Shown here piece by piece: positions 8,354-17,790 of a DNA stretch of 64,000 nucleotides. Below the pieces are notes generated by a model. It saw only the letters and a list, made by a program, of their open reading frames with translations, was not told the DNA's origin and did not search any database. The translations under genes were made by a program, and so were the position numbers. Within the stretch, counting starts at the first letter, position 1, and every line of letters starts with the position of its first letter. Origin of the DNA: Acidobacteriota bacterium (lineage in GTDB: Bacteria > Acidobacteriota > Terriglobia > Acidiferrales > UBA7541); assembly GCA_003225295.1 (NCBI GenBank), contig QHYZ01000058.1, positions 1 to 64,000 of the forward strand, written 5' to 3'.

Positions 8354-8971
8354 TCAACGCCCCGAATACCTTTCCTCTTTCCAAGGATCACCATACGCGT
8401 GATACCCGTTCCGCTCCCAGAAACCCAGCCGGTCATGATCGAACAACATGAACCCGCGTACCCATTTCACGCTTTTCCAGGCATACAGGTGTGGCACGAT
8501 CAGCCGCAAGGGCCCGCCATGCTCCGCTGCCAATGGCTCACCGTCGTGTTCGAACGTAAACAGCACCTCCGGACGCAGCAAATCCGCCAGCGGCACATTT
8601 GCTGTGTAGCCTTCTTCCGCGAGCACCAGCGCGAACTGGGCCTCCGATTTCGGCTTGACCAGCTTCATCACGTCCGTGAACAGCACGCCTTTCCACCGGT
8701 TATCCAGCCGGCTCCAGCGTGTCACGCAATGAAAATCCGAGGTCACCTCCGTCCCTGGGAGCTCGCGAAACTCCGTCCACGTCAGTCGCAGCGGTTCTTC
8801 CAGCAGCCCCGAAATCTTGAAGTCCCACTTCGCCGGATCGAACGTCGGCACAGTGCCGTAGTGCAGCACCGGCCACTTCAGCGTCAGCGACTGCCCAGGC
8901 GGCAGCCGGCCTTCCGCTCTTGCCTTTTTCTCCAGCTCTCTCCGGTTGCCCAAATCCCCAAACAGTGCCAT
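8354..8971 (-). CDS. sulfite-oxidase-like molybdopterin oxidoreductase (YuiH type)
   Basis: A 205-residue protein of the oxidoreductase molybdopterin-binding family. It has WDFKISGLLEEPLRLTW, LPGTEVTSDFHCVTRW with the molybdenum-ligating Cys at residue 82, GVLFTDVMKLVKP, LRLIVPHLYAWKSVKW and the C-terminal GFWERNGYHAYGDPW. These are the blocks of sulfite oxidase and YedY, without the dimerisation domain and without a Tat signal, so the enzyme is probably cytoplasmic. The physiological substrate is unknown. I chose ATG 8971 over longer starts because homologues begin here. The upstream sequence is purine-rich (GGAAAAAAGAAG). Confidence 0.88.
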   Translation of the reverse strand: MALFGDLGNRRELEKKARAEGRLPPGQSLTLKWPVLHYGTVPTFDPAKWDFKISGLLEEPLRLTWTEFRELPGTEVTSDFHCVTRWSRLDNRWKGVLFTDVMKLVKPKSEAQFALVLAEEGYTANVPLADLLRPEVLFTFEHDGEPLAAEHGGPLRLIVPHLYAWKSVKWVRGFMLFDHDRLGFWERNGYHAYGDPWKEERYSGR

Positions 8972-9106
8972 CTTCTTTTTTCCGTTCTTAGCTGCTATAC
9001 AGGCGCACTTCCACTCATCGAAATTACTACTTGCTTGGATGTCGCGGAGAAATAGAAGATGCAGACCGGCCGGGGCGGTCAAACAGGGATTCGAACGCGA
9101 ATCAAC

Positions 9107-9412
9107 CTAGCTGATATCGACTTCGAGCCCGCCCACCCAGCCGGCTGCGAGATTGTACACCGCCGCTCCGACGACCCCGGCGACGCCCCCCACGATGCCG
9201 TACAGAATCGGGAAAAGAATAATGGCGCCGAGGCCAAACCCAAAGCCCAACGCACGCGCGCCGGGTACTCCGCCTCCTGTCAAACTTCCCAAGGATCCCG
9301 CCATCATGGAAAACAGTGCCATGCAAATCCCGACGATTAACCCAAGGATCGCGTATACGACAAGTCCGACCTTGAACGCGGATCCCGGCGCGATTCGCTT
9401 TACGGTGGCCAT
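9107..9412 (-). CDS. small membrane protein (DUF3566-like)
   Basis: A 101-residue protein with a short charged N-terminus (MATVKRIAPGSAFKVG), two long hydrophobic segments near residues 16-38 and 58-88, and a glycine-rich linker (SLGSLTGGGVPGARALGFGFG). The start at 9412 has GGAGG 5 bases upstream. The sequence resembles small DUF3566-type membrane proteins, whose function is not established. It lies between the oxidoreductase gene and folD, in the opposite direction to folD. Confidence 0.7.
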   Translation of the reverse strand: MATVKRIAPGSAFKVGLVVYAILGLIVGICMALFSMMAGSLGSLTGGGVPGARALGFGFGLGAIILFPILYGIVGGVAGVVGAAVYNLAAGWVGGLEVDIS

Positions 9413-9548
9413 GCGTGCCTCCTCTGGCAAATTGGTGGGATGCTAGCAGAATGGGCCTCCTGCCCAAAGTCCTAAATGCGCTTACTCGTTTTTTGCGTGT
9501 GCTATGATTTTCTTTTGCACCGCCCGCGCGGGCGAAAGCGAGCACCGC

Positions 9549-10505
9549 ATGACCGCACGCATCCTCGACGGCACTAAGATTCGTGACCAGATCTTCGCCG
9601 AGCTGAAAGACGAAGTTCGCCTGCTTACGTCCGCCGGTGTGCGGCCGGGCCTTGCTGCAGTTCTTGTCGGTGAAAATCCCGCCTCGCAGCTCTATGTCAA
9701 GAGCAAGATCGCCGCGTGCGAAGAGCTAGGGCTCGCGAGCGCGCTCCTCAAGCCATCGGCCACGGTGACCACTCTCGACCTGCTGGCCGTCGTCGAGGAC
9801 TTGAATCGCGACAACAATGTGGATGGCATTCTCATTCAGCTTCCTCTTCCCTCTCAGGTAGATACCAAGCGTATCCTGGAAGCCGTCGATCCCGCCAAAG
9901 ACGTGGACGGTTTCCATCCCATCAATCTTGGCCGCCTCGTCAGCGGACGCCCCGGACTAGTTGCCTGCACGCCCGCCGGCTGCATGGAAATTCTGCGCCG
10001 CACCGATATCAAGACCGAAGGCGCCAACGCCGTTGTCCTCGGCCGCAGCGACATCGTCGGCAAGCCCATGGCTCTTCTCCTCATGCACGCCAACGCCACC
10101 GTCACGATCTGCCATTCCAAGACGCGCGATTTGCCCGATCTCCTCGGCCGCGCCGACATCATCGTCGCCGCCATGGGCAAAGCCGGCTATGTGGAACCGG
10201 ACTGGATCAAGCCCGGAGCTGCAGTCATCGATGTTGGCACCAATCGTGTTACGGATCCCCAAGAAGCGCAGCGGCTTTTTCACAATTTTCCGGACCGTCT
10301 CGAAAAATTCCGCGCCAAAGGAAGCGCTCTCGTCGGTGACGTCCATCCCGGGGCCGTCAATACTGCCGGAGCGCTCACGCCAGTTCCCGGCGGCGTCGGT
10401 CCCATGACCATCACCACGCTCATGAGCAATACGGTGAAAGCCGCGCGCCTCCGCCGCGCGTCACCCAAATTTTCCGCAACTCGACCGACCGCCACGGCGC
10501 GGTAA
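9549..10505 (+). CDS. folD: bifunctional methylenetetrahydrofolate dehydrogenase/cyclohydrolase
   Basis: A 318-residue protein with all FolD signatures: the catalytic region VGENPASQLYVKSK, DGILIQLPLP, KDVDGFHPINLGRL, the NADP-binding VVLGRSDIVGKPMALLL, DVGTNRV, and the closing PVPGGVGPMTITTLM. It oxidises 5,10-methylene-THF and hydrolyses the methenyl form to 10-formyl-THF for purine and formyl-Met synthesis. It is about 25 residues longer than typical because of a basic C-terminal tail. The ATG at 9549 is preferred; an in-frame start at 9504 precedes it. The coaE gene follows 10 bases later, so they are probably one transcript. Confidence 0.96.
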   Translation: MTARILDGTKIRDQIFAELKDEVRLLTSAGVRPGLAAVLVGENPASQLYVKSKIAACEELGLASALLKPSATVTTLDLLAVVEDLNRDNNVDGILIQLPLPSQVDTKRILEAVDPAKDVDGFHPINLGRLVSGRPGLVACTPAGCMEILRRTDIKTEGANAVVLGRSDIVGKPMALLLMHANATVTICHSKTRDLPDLLGRADIIVAAMGKAGYVEPDWIKPGAAVIDVGTNRVTDPQEAQRLFHNFPDRLEKFRAKGSALVGDVHPGAVNTAGALTPVPGGVGPMTITTLMSNTVKAARLRRASPKFSATRPTATAR

Positions 10506-10515
10506 TCGGGATAAA

Positions 10516-11124
10516 ATGCTCCGACTCGGACTCACCGGCGGGATCGCCAGCGGCAAGAGCGCCGTGGCAGCCATGCTGCGCGAAATGGGCTTTGCTGTCC
10601 TGGACGCCGACTCCCTGGCTCACAGGCTCATCGAGCCGGGCCAGCCGACCTACAACGAGGTCCTCCAGGAATTCGGACAGACGGTGCGCGCCCCGGATGG
10701 CCGCGTTGACCGTGGAAAACTCAGCGCCATTGTCTTTGCCGATCGCTCCAGGCTCGACCGTCTCAACGCCATCGTCCATCCGCGCGTCGCGGAAGTTGTC
10801 TTCCGTCAATTCGAGGACTGGCAGCGTAGCGGCACGCGCGACGCCGCTTTTGTGGAGGCCGCCCTGCTGATCGAATCCGGCATTCACAAGAAACTGGATG
10901 GCCTGGTGGTCGCCTGGTGCGAGCCCGAACAGCAGCTCCAGCGCCTCCTCGCGCGTGGCCTCAGCGAAGCCGAAGCCCGGCGCCGCATCGCCGCCCAGCT
11001 TCCCGTCGAAGAAAAACTTCTTCTCGCCACCGAGAAAATCGATTGCTCCGGATCTCTCGAGCAAACCCACCGCCAGGTCAAAGCCTTGGCGGCCAAGCTG
11101 CGCCGTGGAGCGGTACGAAGCTAA
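10516..11124 (+). CDS. coaE: dephospho-CoA kinase
   Basis: A 202-residue P-loop kinase starting MLRLGLTGGIASGKSAVAAML, the Walker A of CoaE. DADSLAHRLIEPG, GRVDRGKLSAIVFADRSRL, HPRVAEVVF and RRIAAQLPVEEKL are the expected CoA-binding and lid motifs. It catalyses the last step of coenzyme A synthesis, phosphorylating the 3-prime hydroxyl of dephospho-CoA with ATP, in the cytoplasm. Close spacing to folD indicates cotranscription. Confidence 0.95.
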   Translation: MLRLGLTGGIASGKSAVAAMLREMGFAVLDADSLAHRLIEPGQPTYNEVLQEFGQTVRAPDGRVDRGKLSAIVFADRSRLDRLNAIVHPRVAEVVFRQFEDWQRSGTRDAAFVEAALLIESGIHKKLDGLVVAWCEPEQQLQRLLARGLSEAEARRRIAAQLPVEEKLLLATEKIDCSGSLEQTHRQVKALAAKLRRGAVRS

Positions 11125-11279
11125 GTCCATCATTCCGGCGTCGCGAGATACTCTGCGCCGTAGCGGTCTTTGGCGCGATGACCTCTTCGGCCGCCTCTCG
11201 CTTCCGAGCGGCGAGAGGAGAATCTCTTTGATTTTCCTTATACTATGGACATCGAGTGGATCAGGAAGGGACGACACCC

Positions 11280-12449
11280 ATGAACGCAGTAAACGCCTCC
11301 AACCGCGCTCGCATCGCACTGGCCGCGCTGGTGCTAATCCTCGGCGCCTACTGGGCTGGCGAGCGATTCGGGCCGCGCCAGCCCACCCATGTCGAAGCCT
11401 TGCCTCTCGGCGGTTCGCGCTCTCCCGCAGCCATTGCGCAGCGCGATGCCGGCTTGACCGACGATGAATCGATCAATGTGCGCATCTACCGGCAAGCATC
11501 CCCAGCCGTGGCCAACATTCTCACCAAAGCAACAGAATATGATTTTTTCATGGACCCTGTCCCCGTTGAAGGCGCCGGCTCCGGTTTCGTGATTGATGCC
11601 CGCGGCTACATCCTCACTAACTTTCACGTGGTGCAAGAGGCCCAGTCCATTGAAGTTGTGCTGGGCGACCAATCCCGCTTTCCTGCGAAATTCATCGGCG
11701 CCGACCGGCGCAATGATGTCGCGCTCTTGAAAATCGACCCCAAGGGAAAGCACCTCGCCGCGCTGCCGCTGGGAGATTCCGGGACGCTTCAGGTGGGCCA
11801 AAAGGTCCTGGCCATCGGCAACCCCTTTGGCTTTCAGTCCACGCTCACCACCGGCGTTGTCAGCGCGCTCGGACGCACGGTGCAGACCAGCCAAACCACT
11901 TTCATCGACGAGGCCATTCAGACCGACGCTGCCATCAATCGCGGAAATTCCGGAGGACCGCTCATCAATTCGCACGGTGAAGTCATTGGCATCAACTCCG
12001 CGATTTATACGCCCAGCGGCACCACCGCCGGCATCGGCTTCGCCATTCCTATCAACACGGCAAAGAACATCGCCAACGACCTCATGACCGACGGCCGCGT
12101 TCACCAAGCTTTCCTCGGGGTGGTAACTGTTCCCGTCGGCGGCTGGCTAGGCGAAGCTCTGGATCTGCCCGTCAAAGAGGGCTTGCTTGTGGAGAGCGCC
12201 ACGAAGGGCGGTCCGGCCGCTGCCGCCGGCATTCAAGGCGGCAATCGTGTCGCGGAAGCTGGCATGCGCAAGATCGCCATCGGTGGCGACGTCATCGTGG
12301 CCATCGACAGTCAGAAAGTCGCCAGTCAACTCGACGTCAACCTGCTCCTCAACCACAAGCGTCCCGGCGACAACGTGACGGTAACGCTCTTTCGCGGCGG
12401 CAAAAAGATGGACGTTGCCGTCAAGCTTGGCGAACGCACCGGCAACTGA
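11280..12449 (+). CDS. membrane-anchored HtrA/DegP-family serine protease
   Basis: A 389-residue protein with an N-terminal membrane anchor (residues 11-28), a trypsin-like domain and one C-terminal PDZ domain. The catalytic triad is visible: His in NFHVVQEA, Asp in NDVALLKID, Ser in RGNSGGPLI. The PDZ domain includes KEGLLVESATKGGPAAAAG and HKRPGDNVTVTLFRGGK. Such enzymes degrade or refold damaged proteins in the periplasm. The start at 11280 has AGGAAGGGA upstream; a GTG-like start at 11256 lies before that site. The single PDZ places it nearer DegS than the two-PDZ DegP. Confidence 0.93.
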   Translation: MNAVNASNRARIALAALVLILGAYWAGERFGPRQPTHVEALPLGGSRSPAAIAQRDAGLTDDESINVRIYRQASPAVANILTKATEYDFFMDPVPVEGAGSGFVIDARGYILTNFHVVQEAQSIEVVLGDQSRFPAKFIGADRRNDVALLKIDPKGKHLAALPLGDSGTLQVGQKVLAIGNPFGFQSTLTTGVVSALGRTVQTSQTTFIDEAIQTDAAINRGNSGGPLINSHGEVIGINSAIYTPSGTTAGIGFAIPINTAKNIANDLMTDGRVHQAFLGVVTVPVGGWLGEALDLPVKEGLLVESATKGGPAAAAGIQGGNRVAEAGMRKIAIGGDVIVAIDSQKVASQLDVNLLLNHKRPGDNVTVTLFRGGKKMDVAVKLGERTGN

Positions 12450-12499
12450 ATCTATTCCCTTGTAGGGTGCATACTGCCCTCCCGCTGATCGTCCATAAC

Positions 12500-13291
12500 T
12501 CAATGATTGAATTCGGCGCGATGCTTGGCGCGCGCTTCCTCGCCAAGCCAAAACCAGCTCTCCGCAATATCCCGCACGCGTTCCAACTCCCGCTGCATTT
12601 CCGCATGCTTGGCTTCCATGAGCTCTGAACTGGCATCCTTCGGAACATAGATAGGCGTGCCGAAAAACATCAGGGTGCGTGAGAAGGGTCTCGGCAGCAG
12701 AAAATGGTCCCACGTCTTCTCAAACGTCTTCCCACGCTCAACGCCCACGTGAAAGACGAGGATCGGACATCCCGTTTTCCGCGCCAGCATCACTGGTCCC
12801 GGCTTGGCGACGTACCGCGGCCCACGCGGTCCGTCAATGGTGAAGGCGCAATCGAGCCCTTCTTCCAAACGCCGCGCCATCACCGCCAGCCCGCGCAAGC
12901 CTCCCCGCGAAGAACTCCCTTGGGCCGTCCCAAATCCCAGCCACTCGATCACTTGGCGCGTCCACCGCCCGTCGAACGCCGTCGTGTTCATTACCACCAC
13001 GCCGCGGTTGCGCGCCCACCACGCCACCGGGATAATCACACGGTGCCAAAACGCCCAGATACACTGCTTCTTTGCCGCGTACACCTGCTCGGCATGCTGC
13101 CAGCCCAGCACCTCGTAACGAAGCGTCGGACCCAGCATGCGAATCACGCTGTACACCGCCGCAGCAATGATGGGAATCTGGATGCGCCGCGACCATGGCA
13201 AATCCGGCAGCCGGGTGTCGTAATGCACATTCACCGGTTCGTGCTCTGATTTCTTCGAGGTGTCGACCGCTGCGTCAGGTGTCGTCATCAT
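12500..13291 (-). CDS. lysophospholipid acyltransferase-family protein (DUF374)
   Basis: A 263-residue protein with a hydrophobic N-terminal segment. IWAFWHRVIIPVAWWARNRG is the DUF374 version of the acyltransferase His site. GTAQGSSSRGGLRGLAVMARRLEEG, then FTIDGPRGPRYVAKPGPVMLARKTG, are the defining motifs of DUF374. The family is related to lipid A acyltransferases and is thought to acylate a lipid at the inner membrane; the substrate is unknown. It converges with htrA and is divergent from the FecR-like gene. Confidence 0.88.
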   Translation of the reverse strand: MMTTPDAAVDTSKKSEHEPVNVHYDTRLPDLPWSRRIQIPIIAAAVYSVIRMLGPTLRYEVLGWQHAEQVYAAKKQCIWAFWHRVIIPVAWWARNRGVVVMNTTAFDGRWTRQVIEWLGFGTAQGSSSRGGLRGLAVMARRLEEGLDCAFTIDGPRGPRYVAKPGPVMLARKTGCPILVFHVGVERGKTFEKTWDHFLLPRPFSRTLMFFGTPIYVPKDASSELMEAKHAEMQRELERVRDIAESWFWLGEEARAKHRAEFNH

Positions 13292-13368
13292 CTCTATGTG
13301 TCGCCGTTAAGCCGCCGACGTATAGTATAGGCGAGACTTTCTGCCTTCGTGGCGGGGAGGTTCACCGA

Positions 13369-14427
13369 TTGACGGCCTTCTTCAACTCGATCGTATACTG
13401 GCGTCGCGCCACAATGACTGCGGGCTACATGGCCATCCTCTGCGCTGCGCTAATCGCGGGCGCCTCTGCGGGCCCCGATGAATCGTCTTCCGACTCCGTG
13501 GGGATCATCGACGGCGAAGCCATCAGCGTCACTGGACCCATGAGCGTCGAGGTCGTCCACGGCCGGGTGAAAACCGTCCTCGGCAGCGGCAGTGACGTGC
13601 GCGTCAAATCCGGGACCGCGCGCATCGACCTCGTGGAAGGCGGCCAGATCGGCATTTGCGGTCCAGCGCATCTGTCGGTTCTCAAGTCCGGCGGTTCGCT
13701 GACGGTGGCCCTCGATACCGGCACGATTCACGTGCACATCGAGCAAGACCTTGCCCTGACCATCTACACTCCCCAGATTCAGGCGCAAGCCATCGCCATC
13801 GGCGACGCGCCGCGAGATGTCCTCGTCGGGTTCGACGCCTCCAGCGCCATGTGCATCCGCGCGAATAGCGGCGCCGTCCGAGCGGAGCAGCAGCTCACCG
13901 GGCAGAGCGTCCTCGTCCCGCAGACTGGCGACGTGCTCCTCCTCAACGGCCAGCTTGACAGCCTTCGTATTGGTGCCGGCCACTGTGCCTGCAATCTACA
14001 AGCTGCAGGATCAACTCCTCCACCACAACCCGAAGTCAGCCAGGCGGTAACCTCCGAGGAAGCGCACGAGACAGGCCCCCAACCAAAACCGAACACCCAG
14101 CCCCAGCCCGCAACTGTGGAAACGCCCGCCGCTGGGGAAGAACCCGTCTACCAGGTCTTTATCCCACCGCTGATCTACGATGCCAACGCCAAAGTCCAGC
14201 CGGAAGTCGATCCGAGGATGATCGTTCTGGTGCGCCACGTGCGAGTGCGGCCCGCGCTCATTTTCCAAGGCCGCGTAGAAGGCCAAGCCATTGCTGCCGG
14301 CGCACCCCCTCCTGTACCCGCACAGGCTGTCGCTGCGAGTGCTTCGAAGTCGGCTGGCCCCGCCGGCGATTCCTTTGTCGATCGCGTCCGTAACTTCGTC
14401 CGTAAACTTTGGCCCAGCGGCTCCTGA
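13369..14427 (+). CDS. secreted FecR-domain-like protein
   Basis: A 352-residue protein. The TTG start at 13369 is chosen because GGGGAGG lies about 8 bases upstream; ATG at 13414 is a fallback. The N-terminus (AFFNSIVYWRRATMTAGYMAILCAALIAGASA) is a signal peptide or anchor. Residues 45-215 are a beta-rich FecR-like domain with repeating turns (GSDVRVKSGTARIDLVEGGQ, GGSLTVALDTGTIHVHIEQD). A Pro/Gln/Glu linker and a C-terminal conserved block (DPRMIVLVRHVRVRPALIFQ) follow. No sigma factor or TonB receptor is next to it, so the classical iron-signalling role does not apply here. Function is unknown. Confidence 0.72.
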   Translation: MTAFFNSIVYWRRATMTAGYMAILCAALIAGASAGPDESSSDSVGIIDGEAISVTGPMSVEVVHGRVKTVLGSGSDVRVKSGTARIDLVEGGQIGICGPAHLSVLKSGGSLTVALDTGTIHVHIEQDLALTIYTPQIQAQAIAIGDAPRDVLVGFDASSAMCIRANSGAVRAEQQLTGQSVLVPQTGDVLLLNGQLDSLRIGAGHCACNLQAAGSTPPPQPEVSQAVTSEEAHETGPQPKPNTQPQPATVETPAAGEEPVYQVFIPPLIYDANAKVQPEVDPRMIVLVRHVRVRPALIFQGRVEGQAIAAGAPPPVPAQAVAASASKSAGPAGDSFVDRVRNFVRKLWPSGS

Positions 14428-14726
14428 CCGAAGTTTGCTGAGCTTTCAGCACGCTACATGGAAAGCGCGCGGTCATCCTGAGGCGATCCGACAAGGATCG
14501 CTTCAGGAGTTACGTTCAAGGAGAGGGTAATGGCCGACCGATTCCTCGAAGCTCGCTCACCAAGACCTCTGACCACTGTCCGATAGACCAGTCGGACACT
14601 CACGCCCGCGTAGTCTTCCGGCGCCACGTCGTCCGTGATACTTTTTTCGTGAGAGGAAGCACTCTTTGGAGTGGAGCGCTTCCGAGCATTTTCACCGCAA
14701 ATCAGAATCAACCTGAGGGGATCCAC
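14428..14726. other. intergenic region with a REP-like hairpin
   Basis: About 300 bases between the FecR-like gene and the lipoprotein gene. The only structure seen is the hairpin described at 14477-14507. Confidence 0.4.
14477..14507. repeat. REP-like hairpin
   Basis: CCTGAGGCGATCC at 14477-14489 and GGATCGCTTCAGG at 14495-14507 pair over 13 bases with one G-U wobble and a 5-base loop. It follows GTCAT. Such GTCATCCTGAG hairpins recur between genes in acidobacterial genomes in my recollection. No T tract follows, so it is less likely to be an intrinsic terminator. Confidence 0.5.
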
Positions 14727-17630
14727 ATGAAGCGAGCTCTTGGGAATCGCGGTCTGTCGGAATTTCCTTTCGAGGAATTAATCGCTTTGTGCCTCGTATT
14801 TCTGGTGACCGGATGCAATTCCAGCTCTTACACTCCTCCGCCAGATACCCTGGCGCCCTCTGCCCCTTCCGGTTTGATCACGACGATGGTCGCCGCCACG
14901 CAGATAGACCTTCGATGGACGGCTTCAGCCGACAACGTTGGTGTGACCGGCTATACAGTGGAGCGCTGCCAAGGTGTTGGCTGCTCGAGTTTCGCCCAAA
15001 TCGCAACTCCAAACGTAACAACATTTAGCGACACTGGCCTGACCGCTTCGACATCCTATTCCTACCGCGTGCGCGCGACTGACGCTGCAGGAAATCTCAG
15101 CAGTTTCTCTTCTATTTCTACAGCTACAACGTCATCTTCAGACACCACCGCGCCAACCGCGCCGGCCAACCTGACGGCCACGGCCGCTTCCAGCGGCCAG
15201 ATCAATCTCGCCTGGACGGCTGCGACCGACAATGTCGGCGTCACCGGCTATCGGGTGGAACGCTGCCAGGGGGCTGGCTGCTCGAACTTTGCGCCAATCG
15301 CCGCACCCGCCACATCGGCTTTCAACGACACTGGCCTGGCTGCCTCCACTTCTTATTCCTACCGCGTGCGCGCCACCGATGCCGCCGGGAACCTCAGCAC
15401 TTTTTCTTCGACGGCCACGACGACGACGATGCCCACGCCTGATACCACACCACCCAGCGCACCAACGAACCTCACGGCGACCGCTGCTTCCGCCACTCAA
15501 ATCAATCTTTCCTGGACCGTCTCCACCGACAACGTCGGCGTCACCGGCTATCGAGTGGCACGCTGCCAGGGGGCTGGCTGCTCGAACTTCGCGGAAATCG
15601 CCACGCCGACAGCCGCCACCTTCAATGACACTGGCCTGGCTGCTTCCACTTCTTATTCCTACCGCGTGCGCGCCACCGATGCCGCCGGGAATCTCAGCAC
15701 CTATTCGAGTACAGATACGGCCTCAACTGCGGCGGGACCGATCAGTGTGCAGATCACACCGGTGCGCGGCGGAGGGACTCTTTCGCAATCCCTGAATTTC
15801 ACGGCGATCCTTCAGAACGACGTGAGTGCGGCCGGGGTGACATGGACGGCTTCCGGCGGGATTTTCAGCAGTCAGGGAAAGACTACCGCGACGTATGTCG
15901 CTCCGAGCGCCGCAGGCAATGTCACCATTGCAGCCACGAGTGTTGCCGACGTGACCAAGAGCGCCTCCGCGATCTTCGCCGTTACCGACCTCACGGGCGT
16001 CACCACCTATCACCATGATCTCGCGCGCGACGGAGCCAATACCCACGAATTCGCACTGACACCTTCCAACGTCAAGACCGCCACGTTCGGCAAACTCTTC
16101 TCGTGTACCGTGGACGGCGCTATCTACGCTCAACCTCTATGGGTGGCCAACCTCACCATCGGCACCACCAAGCACAACGTCATCGTCGTCGCCACAGAGC
16201 ACGATAGCGTTTACGCTTTTGACGCCGACACCAATGCCAGTCCTTGTGTACCGCTCTGGCAAGCCAATCTGATCGACGCTGCACATGGCGGCACGGCGGG
16301 CGAAGCATCCGTAGCCTCCGGTTCTGGGGGCCTGGTGGGCAGTGGTTTTGGCGACCTCTCTCCCGAAGTCGGTATCACCGGTACGCCGGTCATCGATCTA
16401 AGCACGAACACGCTCTATATCGTCAGCAAGTCGGCGATTGCAAATCCCTCGTCTTTTTTCCAGCGCCTCCACGCGCTGAATCTGACGAGTGGGAATGAAA
16501 AGGCGGGGAGCCCCGTCGCAATCGACAATTCCATATTCGTCGCCGGAACCGGAGACGGGTCGGTGAACGCCAAGGTAGCGTTCGATCCTCAAAATGAACA
16601 TCAGCGACCTGGCCTCGCTCTGGTCAATGGAGTTGTTTATATCGCCTGGGCTTCGCACGAGGACCACGATCCCTATCACGGCTGGATCATCGGATATAAC
16701 GCAACAACCATGGCGCAGGCCTCTGGTGCCCTGTTCAACACGACTCCCAACCATGTGGGGACGGTCCCCTACTCGCGAGGCGGCATCTGGATGGGCGGGG
16801 GTGCCCCGGCAGCGGATAGCAGCGGCAACCTCTATTTCCTGACCGGCAATGGGACCTTTGACGCCGACTCCGGCGGTTCCAACTACGGTGATAGCACCAT
16901 GAAACTCAGCACTACTGCTGGGTTGAGCGTGGCGGACTGGTTCACACCCGCGGACCAGGCCGGGCTGGATGGAGCAGACACAGATCATGGGTCCGGTGGC
17001 GCCGCAATTCTTATCGACCAGCCGAGTGGTCCGCTGCAGCACTTGGTGATCGGCGGAGGCAAGCAAGGAAATTTGTTTCTTCTCAACCGAGACCAGATGG
17101 GTCACTACGGCGCAAGTGTGAATCCGGTGAATTCAAACGCGGTGCAGATCTTCAATGTCGGCAACGGGATCTTTTCCACGTCAGCTTTCTGGAACAACTC
17201 CCTGTACATCGCACCATCCGGGGGGCCGCTGCAAGGTTATCCGTTTAGCACGGCAACGGGGAAATTCAACACCGGCTCGGCAACATCCTCGGCCGTCTCC
17301 TTCGGGTTCCCCGGGGCAACACCTTCCATTTCGGCGAACAGCGCAACAAGCAACGGCATCGTGTGGGCCATAGACGCCAGCATGTACTGTACTCCGCAGT
17401 CTCCAGGCTGCGGGCCGGCTGTGCTTCACGCCTTTGATGCAACTAAACTCTCGCCAGAACTCTGGAACAGTTCCCAAGTCGCTAGCGATAGGGCGGGCTT
17501 TGCGGTGAAGTTCACCGTTCCCACCGTCGCCAACGGCAAGGTCTACATCGGCACACGGGGCAATGATAACGGCAGCGGCACGTCGTCCATCCGCGGCGAA
17601 CTCGACGTTTACGGTCTGCAGCCGAATTAG
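14727..17630 (+). CDS. lipoprotein with three FN3 domains and a beta-propeller
   Basis: A 967-residue protein. The signal sequence ends in LVTGC, a lipobox, with lipidated Cys at residue 30. Three tandem fibronectin type III domains of about 99 residues each follow (unit marker DNVGVTGYxVxRCQGxGC, then TSYSYRVRATDAAGNLS). An Ig-like domain comes next (about 355-425). The rest, from about 430, is a pyrroloquinoline-quinone-type beta-propeller (TTKHNVIVVATEHDSVYAFDAD, GGIWMGGGAPAADSSGNLYF). The FN3 repeats are nearly identical at DNA level. It is probably anchored at the outer membrane and binds surface polymers. The start has GAGGGG upstream; no catalytic residues are evident. Confidence 0.85.
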   Translation: MKRALGNRGLSEFPFEELIALCLVFLVTGCNSSSYTPPPDTLAPSAPSGLITTMVAATQIDLRWTASADNVGVTGYTVERCQGVGCSSFAQIATPNVTTFSDTGLTASTSYSYRVRATDAAGNLSSFSSISTATTSSSDTTAPTAPANLTATAASSGQINLAWTAATDNVGVTGYRVERCQGAGCSNFAPIAAPATSAFNDTGLAASTSYSYRVRATDAAGNLSTFSSTATTTTMPTPDTTPPSAPTNLTATAASATQINLSWTVSTDNVGVTGYRVARCQGAGCSNFAEIATPTAATFNDTGLAASTSYSYRVRATDAAGNLSTYSSTDTASTAAGPISVQITPVRGGGTLSQSLNFTAILQNDVSAAGVTWTASGGIFSSQGKTTATYVAPSAAGNVTIAATSVADVTKSASAIFAVTDLTGVTTYHHDLARDGANTHEFALTPSNVKTATFGKLFSCTVDGAIYAQPLWVANLTIGTTKHNVIVVATEHDSVYAFDADTNASPCVPLWQANLIDAAHGGTAGEASVASGSGGLVGSGFGDLSPEVGITGTPVIDLSTNTLYIVSKSAIANPSSFFQRLHALNLTSGNEKAGSPVAIDNSIFVAGTGDGSVNAKVAFDPQNEHQRPGLALVNGVVYIAWASHEDHDPYHGWIIGYNATTMAQASGALFNTTPNHVGTVPYSRGGIWMGGGAPAADSSGNLYFLTGNGTFDADSGGSNYGDSTMKLSTTAGLSVADWFTPADQAGLDGADTDHGSGGAAILIDQPSGPLQHLVIGGGKQGNLFLLNRDQMGHYGASVNPVNSNAVQIFNVGNGIFSTSAFWNNSLYIAPSGGPLQGYPFSTATGKFNTGSATSSAVSFGFPGATPSISANSATSNGIVWAIDASMYCTPQSPGCGPAVLHAFDATKLSPELWNSSQVASDRAGFAVKFTVPTVANGKVYIGTRGNDNGSGTSSIRGELDVYGLQPN

Positions 17631-17790
17631 GGCGGCGTCTTTTTTCCCGGACAAATCATTCGTTTTGGAGTGCTCCATTCCCAAATACACCGGTACTTGG
17701 TGTGCGGCCGCCAGGCTGCCGCTTTTTCGTCTTTCTCGCCACCATCTCTATAATCCATCCACGCGCTTGGCTTAGAATTGCTGCACTTTG

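Noticed and set aside
9078-9110. tRNA-like T-arm sequence (GTTCGAATCC on the minus strand)
   Set aside because: The stem around the loop does not pair and no acceptor or anticodon arm is found upstream.
10420-11319. 299-codon minus-strand frame over coaE
   Set aside because: coaE on the plus strand has a full set of kinase motifs.
14860-15740. regular repeats that might suggest a CRISPR or minisatellite
   Set aside because: Period is about 300 bases and in frame, encoding FN3 domains.
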